This document shows positions 41,942 through 49,971 of a stretch of 64,000 nt of DNA, piece by piece. The DNA is taken from assembly GCF_024204645.1 (NCBI RefSeq), contig NZ_CP100351.1:372001-436000 (forward strand), in the 5' to 3' direction. The position numbers and the translations under genes were made by a program. Position 1 is the first letter of the stretch, and every line of letters begins with the position of its first letter. The DNA is from Desulfomicrobium sp. ZS1 (lineage in GTDB: Bacteria; Desulfobacterota; Desulfovibrionia; Desulfovibrionales; Desulfomicrobiaceae). The notes under the pieces were generated by a model. It searched no databases, was not told where the DNA came from, and saw only the letters and a list, made by a program, of their open reading frames with translations.

Positions 41942-42666
41942 CAGCCACTCCTTTTGCGGGAATATAAAATTCCCAAAGTCATCACGGAAAGAATAGGTGC
42001 TAAAGCGACCAGGGCGATGAGCCCGAAGCCGTCCGCCACTGCGTTTCGGCCCTCCAGGGCTCCCGCTGCGCCAAGTGCAATGGCCATGACAAAGGTTACG
42101 GTCATGGGACCCGTCGCCACCCCGCCAGCATCAAAAGCCGCCGAAATGAATGACGGCGTGGAAAAACGGGTCATGATCAAGGCCAGCAGATATCCTGGGA
42201 CTACAAACCATATAATGCTAATTCCGGCCAAAAGTTTGAACATGGCCAAGGCCACGAAAATTCCCACTCCCAGCGATAGCGTTACCAGCACAGGCTTCTG
42301 TTTGACTGTACCGCCCGACGCCTTCTCCATCTCAATGGCCAGCACGCGCACCGCCGGTTCCGCTGCCGTGGCTGCAAGGCCGAAAAAGAAACCCAGCGGA
42401 ACCAGCGCCCAGCGCCAAGGTGCTTCGCCGATGATGCGGCCAATTTCGGTGCCCGCAGGAAGAAATCCCTGAGTCACGCCTTGCAGAAACAGGACAAGCC
42501 CAACATACGACAAGGCTACCCCTTTCATCAACCGCAGCACGTAGGAATTGGGGAGGTGCAGGGCGCGTTTCTGCATGTAGGCAAAAAAAAGCACAAGGGG
42601 AGCAAAGGCTAGGAGCAGTTCAAAGGCCACATGCCGAAAGTCCAGAAAATCCAAAATTATGTTCAT
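41941..42666 (-). CDS. DUF1538 membrane protein (second subunit)
   Basis: This integral membrane protein of 241 residues has about six hydrophobic segments. Glycine-rich motifs of the family are present: LGFFFGLAATAAEPAVRVLA, SFISAAFDAGGVATGPMTVT and DGFGLIALVALAPILSVM. The same motifs recur in the neighbouring gene, so the two are paralogous halves of a likely transporter. The start overlaps the upstream gene by four bases (ATGA), and the stop overlaps the PII-like gene. The substrate is unknown. Confidence 0.8.
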   Translation of the reverse strand: MNIILDFLDFRHVAFELLLAFAPLVLFFAYMQKRALHLPNSYVLRLMKGVALSYVGLVLFLQGVTQGFLPAGTEIGRIIGEAPWRWALVPLGFFFGLAATAAEPAVRVLAIEMEKASGGTVKQKPVLVTLSLGVGIFVALAMFKLLAGISIIWFVVPGYLLALIMTRFSTPSFISAAFDAGGVATGPMTVTFVMAIALGAAGALEGRNAVADGFGLIALVALAPILSVMTLGILYSRKRSG

Positions 42667-43358
42667 CCGTAGATCATCCCCAGAATCATGACCCCAATGA
42701 CGGGGCCGATGGATGCTAGTCCCACAAGACCGAAACCGTCGCTGAAGGAATTCCTCCCGCGCAACACACCTACGGTTCCAAGTCCTAGAGCTATGATGAA
42801 GGGAACCGTCACCGGCCCCGTGGTCACGCCTCCGGCATCGTAGGCGATTGGTAGAAAACTTTCAGGGGTGACGAAGGACAGGGCCAAGATGACGGCATAT
42901 CCGGCCACCAGCACCTTCACGATTGGCACCCCCACTACTATCCTCAGTACGGCGCCGCCCACGCAAATTCCCACGCTCAGGGCGACCACGAAGATTAGAA
43001 TGTTGCGGGGAACCAGTCCGTTCGAGATAAAATCGAGCTGATGAGCCAGCACACGCACGTCAGGCTCAGCCACAGTAATGGCCGTTCCGAGAAGAAAGGA
43101 CATGAATACGAGATATTTCACGGATCCGCTTTTGGGCAGCTCCGCGCCGATTATTTCGCCCATGGGCAAAAGGCCCGTCTTGACCCCGAAGAGAAAAAGA
43201 AACAAGCCGCCGCCAACGAATACCGCACCCAAAGCAAAACGGATGAAGACATCCCAAGGCATATGCAGCAGCGTCAGTTGCAGGGCGCAGACGATGAGAC
43301 TAACAGGCAAAATCGCCAAGGCAACCTCGCGCAAGAGATGAACAGCTTCTTTGTGCAT
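42663..43358 (-). CDS. DUF1538 membrane protein (first subunit)
   Basis: The protein of 231 residues has the DUF1538 signature blocks FLLGTAITVAEPDVRVLAHQ, PIAYDAGGVTTGPVTVPFII and SFSDGFGLVGLASIGPVIGV, within about six membrane segments. It is the first gene of a three-gene operon with a second DUF1538 protein and a PII-like regulator. The leader (CCGAGTCCAGAC) is weak. Many bacteria encode one fused DUF1538 protein; here it is split in two. Confidence 0.8.
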   Translation of the reverse strand: MHKEAVHLLREVALAILPVSLIVCALQLTLLHMPWDVFIRFALGAVFVGGGLFLFLFGVKTGLLPMGEIIGAELPKSGSVKYLVFMSFLLGTAITVAEPDVRVLAHQLDFISNGLVPRNILIFVVALSVGICVGGAVLRIVVGVPIVKVLVAGYAVILALSFVTPESFLPIAYDAGGVTTGPVTVPFIIALGLGTVGVLRGRNSFSDGFGLVGLASIGPVIGVMILGMIYG

Positions 43359-43849
43359 GTCTGGACTCGGCTATGTTGTGTTTATAAGAAGATTGCGTTC
43401 AAGCAAGGAGCACTCCATGATGTGTCGATAACATGCTACACTCTTGCACATATAATCCGCCCGTTCAAGCCGCAGTCCCCCTGATTCGTCATTTTCGTCT
43501 TTGAAAGGCTGGACATTGCCGAGATCTACGCCCGCTAGCCGGATCACCTATACCCACGGTCATGCCGGCCATGAAAACTATGGGTACTGGTCATTTGAGG
43601 TCAAGGAAGATTTCAGTTCTTATCAATCAGCGAGCGCCGCAGGGTGGATGGTGTTCTCGATTGCGCTGTCAGTCTGGCATCAGCAAACCGCGATCCACGT
43701 ATCGTACCATCACAACACTATGGAGAGAAGTATCCTTTGGGAATGAGCGAGTAGGATTAACTTTAGTGTGATGAATGAAATTCCTCATCCGCTCAAGTGA
43801 GCGTGTGGATGACCTGCGTAGAGGTACCTATTCGTTGCCCCCCGTAATC
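43359..43849. other. region upstream of the DUF1538 operon, no supported gene
   Basis: It must contain the operon promoter. Open frames at 43501-43746 lack a leader and recognisable homology. Confidence 0.4.
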
Positions 43850-44075
43850 GATCTTGCAGGTGGTTGTCTGGGGCTGAGATTGGAGCAAAATACACACTAT
43901 TTTCGTTTACTTTAAGACCCTCGTGGACTTTAAAATAACACGGAGCTTAGTTTATATTCCAGATTCCAAGAGCCTTCGTGAAAATTTCCGAGAGATGCGT
44001 ATCTTTCATCGGCGTCATCCGCGAGAAGTCAAATCATTTACCCACAGAGTTTCCGGAAGGACCTTAATTTTTGAG
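43850..44075 (-). pseudogene. decayed N-terminal end of an ISL3-family IS
   Basis: The outer end TTTCCGGAAGGACC (44060-44073) matches the IS terminus at 39035. On the minus strand a frame starts MKDTHLSEIFTKALGIWNIN and, after a stop, continues KVHEGLKVNENSVYF. This parallels MRDTELYAQILG ... VDLKVAENSVDI of the intact transposase. It is a separate, older copy. Confidence 0.6.
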
Positions 44076-44177
44076 TCGAAATATTCGATAGGATGGCTAC
44101 TGTAAATTCCTCTTTCAGGCGAGGAGGGACTCAGCTTAAGGCCAAGTGGCTATTTGGCATATGTTGCCGCTGGCGTT

Positions 44178-44345
44178 TCAGAAGCACGGAATCACGACGG
44201 CCAATACACATGAGATGAGAGCGAACGCCCAGTCGTAGCCCAGAACTCCGATCAGGAGGGCCCCCTGTATTGGGCCAGACAGTTTTCGATATCGAAGATG
44301 GGCCGGAAGACGTCCATGGCCGAACCGCTTCGGCTTGTACTAACC
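44178..44345 (-). pseudogene. C-terminal remnant of a major facilitator transporter
   Basis: The minus strand reads SAMDVFRPIFDIEN in one frame, then GPIQGALLIGVLGYDWAFAL followed by ISCVLAVVIPCF and a stop in another. This is the usual last two helices of MFS exporters (FDIGN..GP...G.L....GY...F). One frameshift and loss of the upstream part mark it as dead. Confidence 0.5.
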
Positions 44346-44446
44346 GTTGGTGCTGATGATGTATTTATTTTTCATCCTCAGAGAATGAGTTTCTATCAAT
44401 TCTCGTACAATACCAAGCGCTACTGATGAATGATTTTTTATTTAAT

Positions 44447-45127
44447 CTAAAAATTAGTTATATAATTTAATATCGATGACATTTGCTTATTGATTTTTTC
44501 ATAGTCTTTAAATGTTGCAGATTTTATAATTGATTTTGATTGAATAAAATTGTCTGCAACAAGTTCTTCATTGCAGTTTGCAATCATTGAATCAATGGTT
44601 TCTGGAGTTGTTTCAAGGTGAAATTGTAACCCAATTATGTTTTTTCCATACTGAAAGGCTTGTTGTTCGCAAGCTACGCTTTGTGCCAATTGCACGGCTC
44701 CTTCGGGCAAGGTGAACGTTTCGCCGTGCCAATGAAAAACTTTAAGCGTATCTGGAAACTGAAAATCGGTATTCGGCACCTTGGTTATGTCAAACCAGCC
44801 GATTTCTTTTTGGGAATTTTTGTAAATTTCAGCCCCGAGCGCACTTGCCAGCAATTGGGCTCCTAAACAAATTCCAAGCATAGGAATCCCTGCACTGATT
44901 GCTTCTCGTAAAAATCTTTTTTCTTCAACAAGCCAAGGAAACTCCAATTCGTCATGGACACTCATGGGACCGCCCATGATTATAATAAGGTCTATTTTAG
45001 ACAAAGCAGGCAGATCATTCGACTCGTAAAAACGCGTATATGACACGTTCGCGTTGCGCTGGTTTAACCATTTATCGATACTTCCAATGCCTTCGAAAGA
45101 AACATGTTGCAGTATGTGGACATTCAT
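44447..45127 (-). CDS. class I glutamine amidotransferase (GMP-synthase-like)
   Basis: The protein belongs to the GMP synthase-type amidotransferase domain family. The nucleophile elbow is GICLGAQLLA (catalytic C), preceded by IIIMGGPMSVHDE, and the histidine-glutamate pair is in LQFHLETTPE. The family alignment suggests the start at ATG 45127 (MNVHILQHV), giving 226 residues, although the frame opens at 45199 directly against a hairpin. Neither start has a strong leader. Stand-alone members often use small amine substrates; this one is unassigned. It may be co-oriented with the cupin gene upstream. Confidence 0.8.
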   Translation of the reverse strand: MNVHILQHVSFEGIGSIDKWLNQRNANVSYTRFYESNDLPALSKIDLIIIMGGPMSVHDELEFPWLVEEKRFLREAISAGIPMLGICLGAQLLASALGAEIYKNSQKEIGWFDITKVPNTDFQFPDTLKVFHWHGETFTLPEGAVQLAQSVACEQQAFQYGKNIIGLQFHLETTPETIDSMIANCNEELVADNFIQSKSIIKSATFKDYEKINKQMSSILNYITNF

Positions 45128-45200
45128 GAGGAAGCGCCTCTGATATGATTGCAGATTATTCAACTTGTCGATTGAGATCTTCACATGTTCAATTAGCATT

Positions 45201-45229
45201 CAGGGTCTTGGTCTCTAACCAAGACCCTG
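45201..45229 (-). terminator. 12-bp perfect hairpin between cupin and amidotransferase genes
   Basis: CAGGGTCTTGGT pairs completely with ACCAAGACCCTG across a 5-base loop. There is no long T tract on the minus strand. It may terminate the cupin transcript or shape the amidotransferase leader. Confidence 0.6.
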
Positions 45230-45310
45230 AGCAAATACTTTCGATTCATAAGTCAACAGCCGACATAAGCGACCGGCATGATCCTATTCCATCCCGCCCT
45301 TCGTCTTTGT

Positions 45311-45625
45311 TCAGATAGGCGGGGCAATGGTGACCACGGTGCGCATGTCAGTAATCGCCCTGATCCCGTGGGGAACGGCAATATCGCAGACGAGAACATC
45401 GCCGGCTTTGGCCGGCAGGATCCCGTCTTTCGCCAGAAATTCACCTTCGCCTTCCAGGATGAGAATTGAAAGCTGACCCTCAAGGTCATGAGAGTGGATG
45501 GGCAATTGCTGTCCCGCCCGGAAGTTGAAGTTCAGAATTTTGAAATAGGGAGATTCGTGGACCAAAAGCTTCTTCAGGCCAAGGTCGTTGAATCCGTTGG
45601 CTTCGAACAAGTTGATTTTCTTCAT
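45311..45625 (-). CDS. cupin-domain protein
   Basis: This small single-domain cupin of 104 residues shows the first motif in GQQLPIHSHDLEGQLSILIL then EGEGEF and the second in PAKAGDVLVCDIAVPHGI. The histidines of H-x-H and PHG are the likely metal ligands. GGAG lies 7 bases before the ATG. Similar cupins in anaerobes sit near redox enzymes, but no specific substrate can be named. It lies between nrfHA and the amidotransferase gene. Confidence 0.82.
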   Translation of the reverse strand: MKKINLFEANGFNDLGLKKLLVHESPYFKILNFNFRAGQQLPIHSHDLEGQLSILILEGEGEFLAKDGILPAKAGDVLVCDIAVPHGIRAITDMRTVVTIAPPI

Positions 45626-45835
45626 GGTGCTACTCCGTGTGGTTATTGCTGATCAAAATCATCATGCACATAGGTAATGCGAAAAATACGATTGTACATT
45701 TTTTTGTTTGCTTTCAGGTCAGTGTCAATCAGCGTCCAATAAATTTCTACGAGTTGACTTTGTGGTCAGTCTGCCTTGATGGTTGAGGCACATTTTTCTG
45801 CCCACTATTTGAGTTGCTTCAATTGTTCAAAAAAA

Positions 45836-45869
45836 ATCAGGGCCCTGATTGGTGACCAGAGCCCTGATA
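45836..45869 (-). terminator. rho-independent terminator of nrfHA
   Basis: On the minus strand, ATCAGGGC and GCCCTGAT pair, with an inner CTG/CAG, and are followed by eight Ts. It lies 23 bases after the nrfA stop. Confidence 0.85.
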
Positions 45870-45891
45870 AAAGATGCCTGTAAATCCATCA

Positions 45892-47454
45892 CTAGCCGGC
45901 GGTTGCGACCGACTTGATCCTTCTATTTTCATCCCAGATCTGCTCGGCCTTGGGCGTGACCTTCAGATACTTGAACCACTTGTGGCTCGCCATGTGTTCC
46001 GGGTCCATTTGGAGTTCGCGGCTGTGTTCCATGATGGGCGGCACGAGTTCCTTGATGTCCTGGGACAGGGCTTCGGCGGTCGTGAAGGCTGCCGCCTTGA
46101 TGGCGATGTCCACGGCCTTCTGGCTGTACTGCTGGGACTTGGCCAGGGTGTCCAGGGCCTTGGTCGGGTTGTGGAAGCCGACGCTGTTTTCTGCGGACAC
46201 GAGATCCCAGAAGAATTGACCCTTGCGGCACATCTGGCGGGCATCAATCATGAGCCTCTCATAATCGGCCGGCTTTTCACCTGTGAATTCGCTGGCCATG
46301 CGGATGGCCTCGTGGGCCTTGACCGAGGTGTCCTGGGCGACCATGAGCTGCTGCCAGACCTTGTCCTGGGTGTAAATGACGCGCTGCTTGAGGTAGTCCG
46401 GCGTCTTGTCCGTGTGGCATTGACGGCAGGCCTTCATGTCCGGGTCTTTCAAGGGTGAGTTCCAATGATGGTTGGACATCTTCTTCTTGCCGTCGAGGCG
46501 GGTGTAGCTCATGTGGCAGTCGGCGCAACTCACACCCGCCGCGCCGTGCACACCGTTGTGCCATGTCTCGTACTCGGGGTGCTGGGCCTTGAGCATCGGG
46601 GTCTGGGACACGGGATGGATCCAGTCGACGAAGTTGCCTTCGAAACCCGGAATCGTCGTGTCGCCGTGGGTGGTGTAGTACTCATAAATTTGTTCAGGAT
46701 CCTTGCCCTGGGACCAGGGAAAAACAACCTTTTTGGGAGCGCCGAAGCTCTTGTCCTGGAAGTAGTACTCGACGTGACACTGACCGCACATGAGCGCACG
46801 CTGTTCGTTGCGGGACAGGATCTTGAAATCCTTGCCTTCGGCTTTCAGATGATCCTGAAGAGGCACCGAATAGAGACGAAGTTCCATGTTGGCCGGATCA
46901 TGACAGTTGGCGCAGCCGATGGTGTTTTCGTCCATGTCGACTTCTTCGCGGAACTCGTTGAAGTCCTTGGCCCAGAACTCGTCACCATATTTGCCGACCC
47001 ATTCGTTCATCTTGGCGCCCTTGCAGTTCCAGCAGGTGGCAGGAAGGCCAGCTTTTTCGTCGTAGCGGTTCAGGCGGTCGATGTTCAGAATATCCTTCAT
47101 GGCATAGGTGTGACCGCGTGCCGCCTTGTATTCATAGCTGAATGCATATCCGAGCCAAAGGTTCTTGAGATATGGCTGGGCATGCTTGTAACCCTTGGGC
47201 AGAGGGTTGACGTTGTCATGCTTGTCGTAGGCTACGGACCCACCGTACTCGGTCATGATCTCGGATTCGTTGTTTCGGAGGAATGTTTCGTAGTGCAGGG
47301 GGAATTCAGCCTTAAAGGCGGAGTTTTTTATTTCGTCAGATTTTAGTTTGGTTTTGAACACCGGGGTTTTTGGTTCAGAGAAGTCGGAACAGGCTGTCAG
47401 TGCCAAAGCCAGGCCAGCGGCCAGAACGAGGAACGTGGTTTTGGTTTTACGCAT
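45892..47454 (-). CDS. nrfA: ammonia-forming cytochrome c nitrite reductase NrfA
   Basis: NrfA reduces nitrite to ammonium with six electrons, outside the cytoplasmic membrane. The five haem sites are visible: CWNCK (141-145, the catalytic lysine-ligated haem), CANCH (181), CGQCH (223), CADCH (310) and CRQCH (343). The N-terminus is a lipoprotein signal (LVLAAGLALALTAC), as in Desulfovibrio NrfA, which stays membrane-bound with NrfH. The 520-residue length is normal. The ATG overlaps the nrfH stop by eight bases, with GGAG upstream. In sulfate reducers this enzyme detoxifies nitrite and can support respiration. NO and hydroxylamine are also substrates of the family. Confidence 0.95.
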   Translation of the reverse strand: MRKTKTTFLVLAAGLALALTACSDFSEPKTPVFKTKLKSDEIKNSAFKAEFPLHYETFLRNNESEIMTEYGGSVAYDKHDNVNPLPKGYKHAQPYLKNLWLGYAFSYEYKAARGHTYAMKDILNIDRLNRYDEKAGLPATCWNCKGAKMNEWVGKYGDEFWAKDFNEFREEVDMDENTIGCANCHDPANMELRLYSVPLQDHLKAEGKDFKILSRNEQRALMCGQCHVEYYFQDKSFGAPKKVVFPWSQGKDPEQIYEYYTTHGDTTIPGFEGNFVDWIHPVSQTPMLKAQHPEYETWHNGVHGAAGVSCADCHMSYTRLDGKKKMSNHHWNSPLKDPDMKACRQCHTDKTPDYLKQRVIYTQDKVWQQLMVAQDTSVKAHEAIRMASEFTGEKPADYERLMIDARQMCRKGQFFWDLVSAENSVGFHNPTKALDTLAKSQQYSQKAVDIAIKAAAFTTAEALSQDIKELVPPIMEHSRELQMDPEHMASHKWFKYLKVTPKAEQIWDENRRIKSVATAG

Positions 47455-47923
47455 CGGCTGCGCTCCTTTTTGCTACGGGGATTTTTGGAGTGTGGGGCAC
47501 GTGACGGTGGCAGTCCGTACAGAACTTCTTGCTCTGCATGACAACGGTGGATGTGGTCGCACCGTGGCAGCGCTGGCAATTTTCCTGCGTTACTTCCTTC
47601 GTTTCCTCGCCTGGGTGAATCAGGTCGGGGATCGATTTGGTCACGGTTGCGAGGATGTCCCGGGTGCCTTCTTTGGTTTTGAAGGGAATCTTGGCAATGA
47701 GATTGTGGGGCGCATGGCATTCGTTGCACGCCAGTTCGGCATGGACCGAACGCTTGTGCGTTAACGCTGCCTCGGACATAGAGTGGCAGCTCCCGCAAAA
47801 CATGGCCTGATCGGTCGTGTTCATGGCTACCGCCGCGCCAATTGTCAGCAGAACGCCAACGAGGGCTGGGGGGAGTACACGGCTCCATCTCATTTTTGTG
47901 GGTGGTTTTTGTTCAAGAATCAT
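47447..47923 (-). CDS. nrfH: cytochrome c nitrite reductase small subunit NrfH
   Basis: NrfH is the NapC/NirT-type quinol dehydrogenase that feeds electrons from the menaquinol pool to NrfA. It has one N-terminal membrane anchor (VLPPALVGVLLTIGAAVAM) and four haem motifs: CGSCH (43), CNECH (66), CQRCH (116) and CTDCH (135). The length is 158 residues. The ATG at 47923 is preceded by AGGAGGGATTG. It is the first gene of the nrfHA operon, transcribed divergently from the TetR-type regulator gene. Confidence 0.93.
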   Translation of the reverse strand: MILEQKPPTKMRWSRVLPPALVGVLLTIGAAVAMNTTDQAMFCGSCHSMSEAALTHKRSVHAELACNECHAPHNLIAKIPFKTKEGTRDILATVTKSIPDLIHPGEETKEVTQENCQRCHGATTSTVVMQSKKFCTDCHRHVPHTPKIPVAKRSAADA

Positions 47924-47941
47924 CAATCCCTCCTGTTAAAA

Positions 47942-47955
47942 AAAACATATGTTTT
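47942..47955. promoter_or_regulatory. 14-bp palindrome upstream of nrfH
   Basis: AAAACATATGTTTT is a perfect palindrome 19 bases upstream of the nrfH ATG, in the nrfH-tetR divergent spacer. It could be an operator or overlap a -10 region. No regulator can be assigned. Confidence 0.3.
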
Positions 47956-48175
47956 CTTTCACGCCTGTGGCAAAGGCGGAATTAACTACGAGTTGAGTGA
48001 GTATCCGGTTGGGTTGTGCGATTTTCCATAGTTTACATTTTGTTTTGTTTCAACATGTTATTATGGGACGCTTGGCTAAAACACCATCTAACTATTCGAA
48101 ATGGAAAGACGCGGCCTTGACAAAGCCTGATAGCGAAACCAATGAAAGTTATCAATTGCTTTCTTTGGAGACATA

Positions 48176-48784
48176 ATGACCTCGACATCAAAATATCTTT
48201 CGGCAGAGGAGAGACGGGCCATGGCCGTCAAAGCGGTGCTTGAATTAGCTGCCGTTCAGAATCCAGGCGAGATTACGACCACAGAAATCGCTGCGCACAT
48301 GGGCTTGTCCCAGGGCGGCATTTTTCGACATTTTTCCAGCAAAGACGAAATCTGGCGCACGGTCATGGAGTGGGTTGCCACAGAATTGCATTCCCGTGTT
48401 GCACGTGCGGCGGAAAGCGCCAACAGTCCAATCTTCTCCCTTGAGGCTATGTTCATGGCCCATGTCGCCTTCGCGATTGAGTATCCCGGAGTTCCGCGCA
48501 TGTTGTTTGGGGAACTTCCGAAAACAGAATCAACTCCAGCCAAAATTGCCGTTGCCTCGTTGCTTGAACGATACGGAAAACTCCTGACATTGAAGCTGGA
48601 GCAAGGAAAGTCCTGCGGCGAGGTGGATTGTTCGATCTCAACTGAAGCAGCGGTCGCTCTTTTTGTCGGAACTGTTCAAGGGCTCATCATCAAGGCGGTG
48701 CTATTTGGTGATGTTGGCCATTTGCGCCAGGGGGCTCCAGAGGCGTTTGCCTTGTTTCGTCGCGCCATAAGGAAATCCATATGA
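48176..48784 (+). CDS. TetR/AcrR-family transcriptional regulator
   Basis: The 202-residue repressor-type protein has a TetR N-terminal HTH (EITTTEIAAHMGLSQGGIFR then HFSSKDEIW) and a ligand-binding C-terminal domain (AVALFVGTVQGLIIKAVLFG). GGAG precedes the ATG. Its stop overlaps the start of the membrane-fusion gene (ATATGATG), so it is the first gene of the exporter operon and probably autoregulates it. It may also influence the divergent nrfHA. Confidence 0.88.
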   Translation: MTSTSKYLSAEERRAMAVKAVLELAAVQNPGEITTTEIAAHMGLSQGGIFRHFSSKDEIWRTVMEWVATELHSRVARAAESANSPIFSLEAMFMAHVAFAIEYPGVPRMLFGELPKTESTPAKIAVASLLERYGKLLTLKLEQGKSCGEVDCSISTEAAVALFVGTVQGLIIKAVLFGDVGHLRQGAPEAFALFRRAIRKSI

Positions 48785-49971
48785 TGAGTCTCATGTCCCG
48801 CAATAAATTTCTGCTGCTGGTGGTGCTAGGCCTCTTGGCCGGGGCCTTCATTTATGTGGTGCTGCGTTCCGGCCCGCTGGCTCCCGTTGCGGTCGTCGTG
48901 TCCGAGGTCAGGGATATGCCGGTGGAGCCGTCGCTTTTCGGCATCGGCACGGTGGAAGCGCGGTACACGCAGAACATCGGACCGACAGGCTCCGGCCGGG
49001 TTCTTGCGATTTTGGTGGATGTCGGGGACAGGGTCGAGCCGGGGCAGATCATTGGTGAAATGGATCCCGTGGATCTCGATGACAGGCTGGGCGCCCAAGA
49101 TGCCGCCCTGCTGCGTGCCGCCGCGACCGTGCGGGCTGCCGAAGCCCAGGTTTCGGAACTGCGGGCGAAAACAACCTACGCCGAATCCCAGGCCCGCCGC
49201 TTTGAAACCCTGGTGCAGAGCGGAGCGGTGAGCAGGGAGGCCTTTGAGGCCCGTCAGCAGGAGTTGGACGTCGCGAAGAGCGGGCTCAAGGCTGCCATTG
49301 CGACCGTGGCTTCGGCCAAACACGAATACGACCGCCTCACGTCCGAAGGGGCCGGCATATCCCGCCAGCGGGAGACCGTCAGACTGGTTTCGCCTGTTGC
49401 CGGTCTGGTCACCAGGCGTCTGATCGAGCCCGGCACGACTGCCGTGGCCGGACAGACCGTGGTGGAGATCATCGATCCGGACCACGTCTGGGTGAATGCC
49501 CGCTTCGACCAGCTCCGGGCTTCCGGCCTTGCGACCGGTTTGCCGGCGCGTGTCGTGCTGCGTTCCCGCTCATCGGAATCGCTATCTGCGCATGTGTACC
49601 GTGTCGAGCCGGTTGCGGACGCCGTGACCGAAGAGCTGCTGGCGAAAGTGACTTTTGAATCCCTGCCCGACCCCCTGCCTGCCATCGGCGAACTGGCCGA
49701 GGTGACCGTGGATCTGCCTGCCTTGCCGCCTGCTCCGACCATTCCCGGCAGCAGCGTGCTGCGCGACAAAAACACGCTTGGGGTCTGGGTGGTTGAAGGC
49801 GGGAGCATCGAATTCGTCCCCGTTGAACTCGGACAGGCAGACCTTGACGGGCTGGTCCAGGTCCGCAAGGGGCTGCGTGTGGGGCAGACCGTCGTCTCGC
49901 ATAGCGCGTCCACGCTGACGGCCAGAAGCGGCATCAAGATTGTGGACCATCTTCCGGGGGTGCCCAAGTGA
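48781..49971 (+). CDS. membrane-fusion protein (HlyD/DevB-like) of an ABC exporter
   Basis: The periplasmic adaptor of 396 residues has an N-terminal membrane anchor (FLLLVVLGLLAGAFIYVVL). Lipoyl halves follow (GSGRVLAILVDVGDRVEPGQ and VRLVSPVAGLVTRRLIEPGT) around a coiled coil (ALLRAAATVRAAEAQVSELR). A beta-barrel domain completes it. It links the inner membrane permease encoded next to an outer membrane channel that is not encoded here. The GTG start of the permease overlaps its stop. Confidence 0.88.
   Translation: MMSLMSRNKFLLLVVLGLLAGAFIYVVLRSGPLAPVAVVVSEVRDMPVEPSLFGIGTVEARYTQNIGPTGSGRVLAILVDVGDRVEPGQIIGEMDPVDLDDRLGAQDAALLRAAATVRAAEAQVSELRAKTTYAESQARRFETLVQSGAVSREAFEARQQELDVAKSGLKAAIATVASAKHEYDRLTSEGAGISRQRETVRLVSPVAGLVTRRLIEPGTTAVAGQTVVEIIDPDHVWVNARFDQLRASGLATGLPARVVLRSRSSESLSAHVYRVEPVADAVTEELLAKVTFESLPDPLPAIGELAEVTVDLPALPPAPTIPGSSVLRDKNTLGVWVVEGGSIEFVPVELGQADLDGLVQVRKGLRVGQTVVSHSASTLTARSGIKIVDHLPGVPK

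Noticed and set aside
46465-47346. 293-codon plus-strand open frame
   Set aside because: It is antisense to nrfA, whose five haem motifs are certain.
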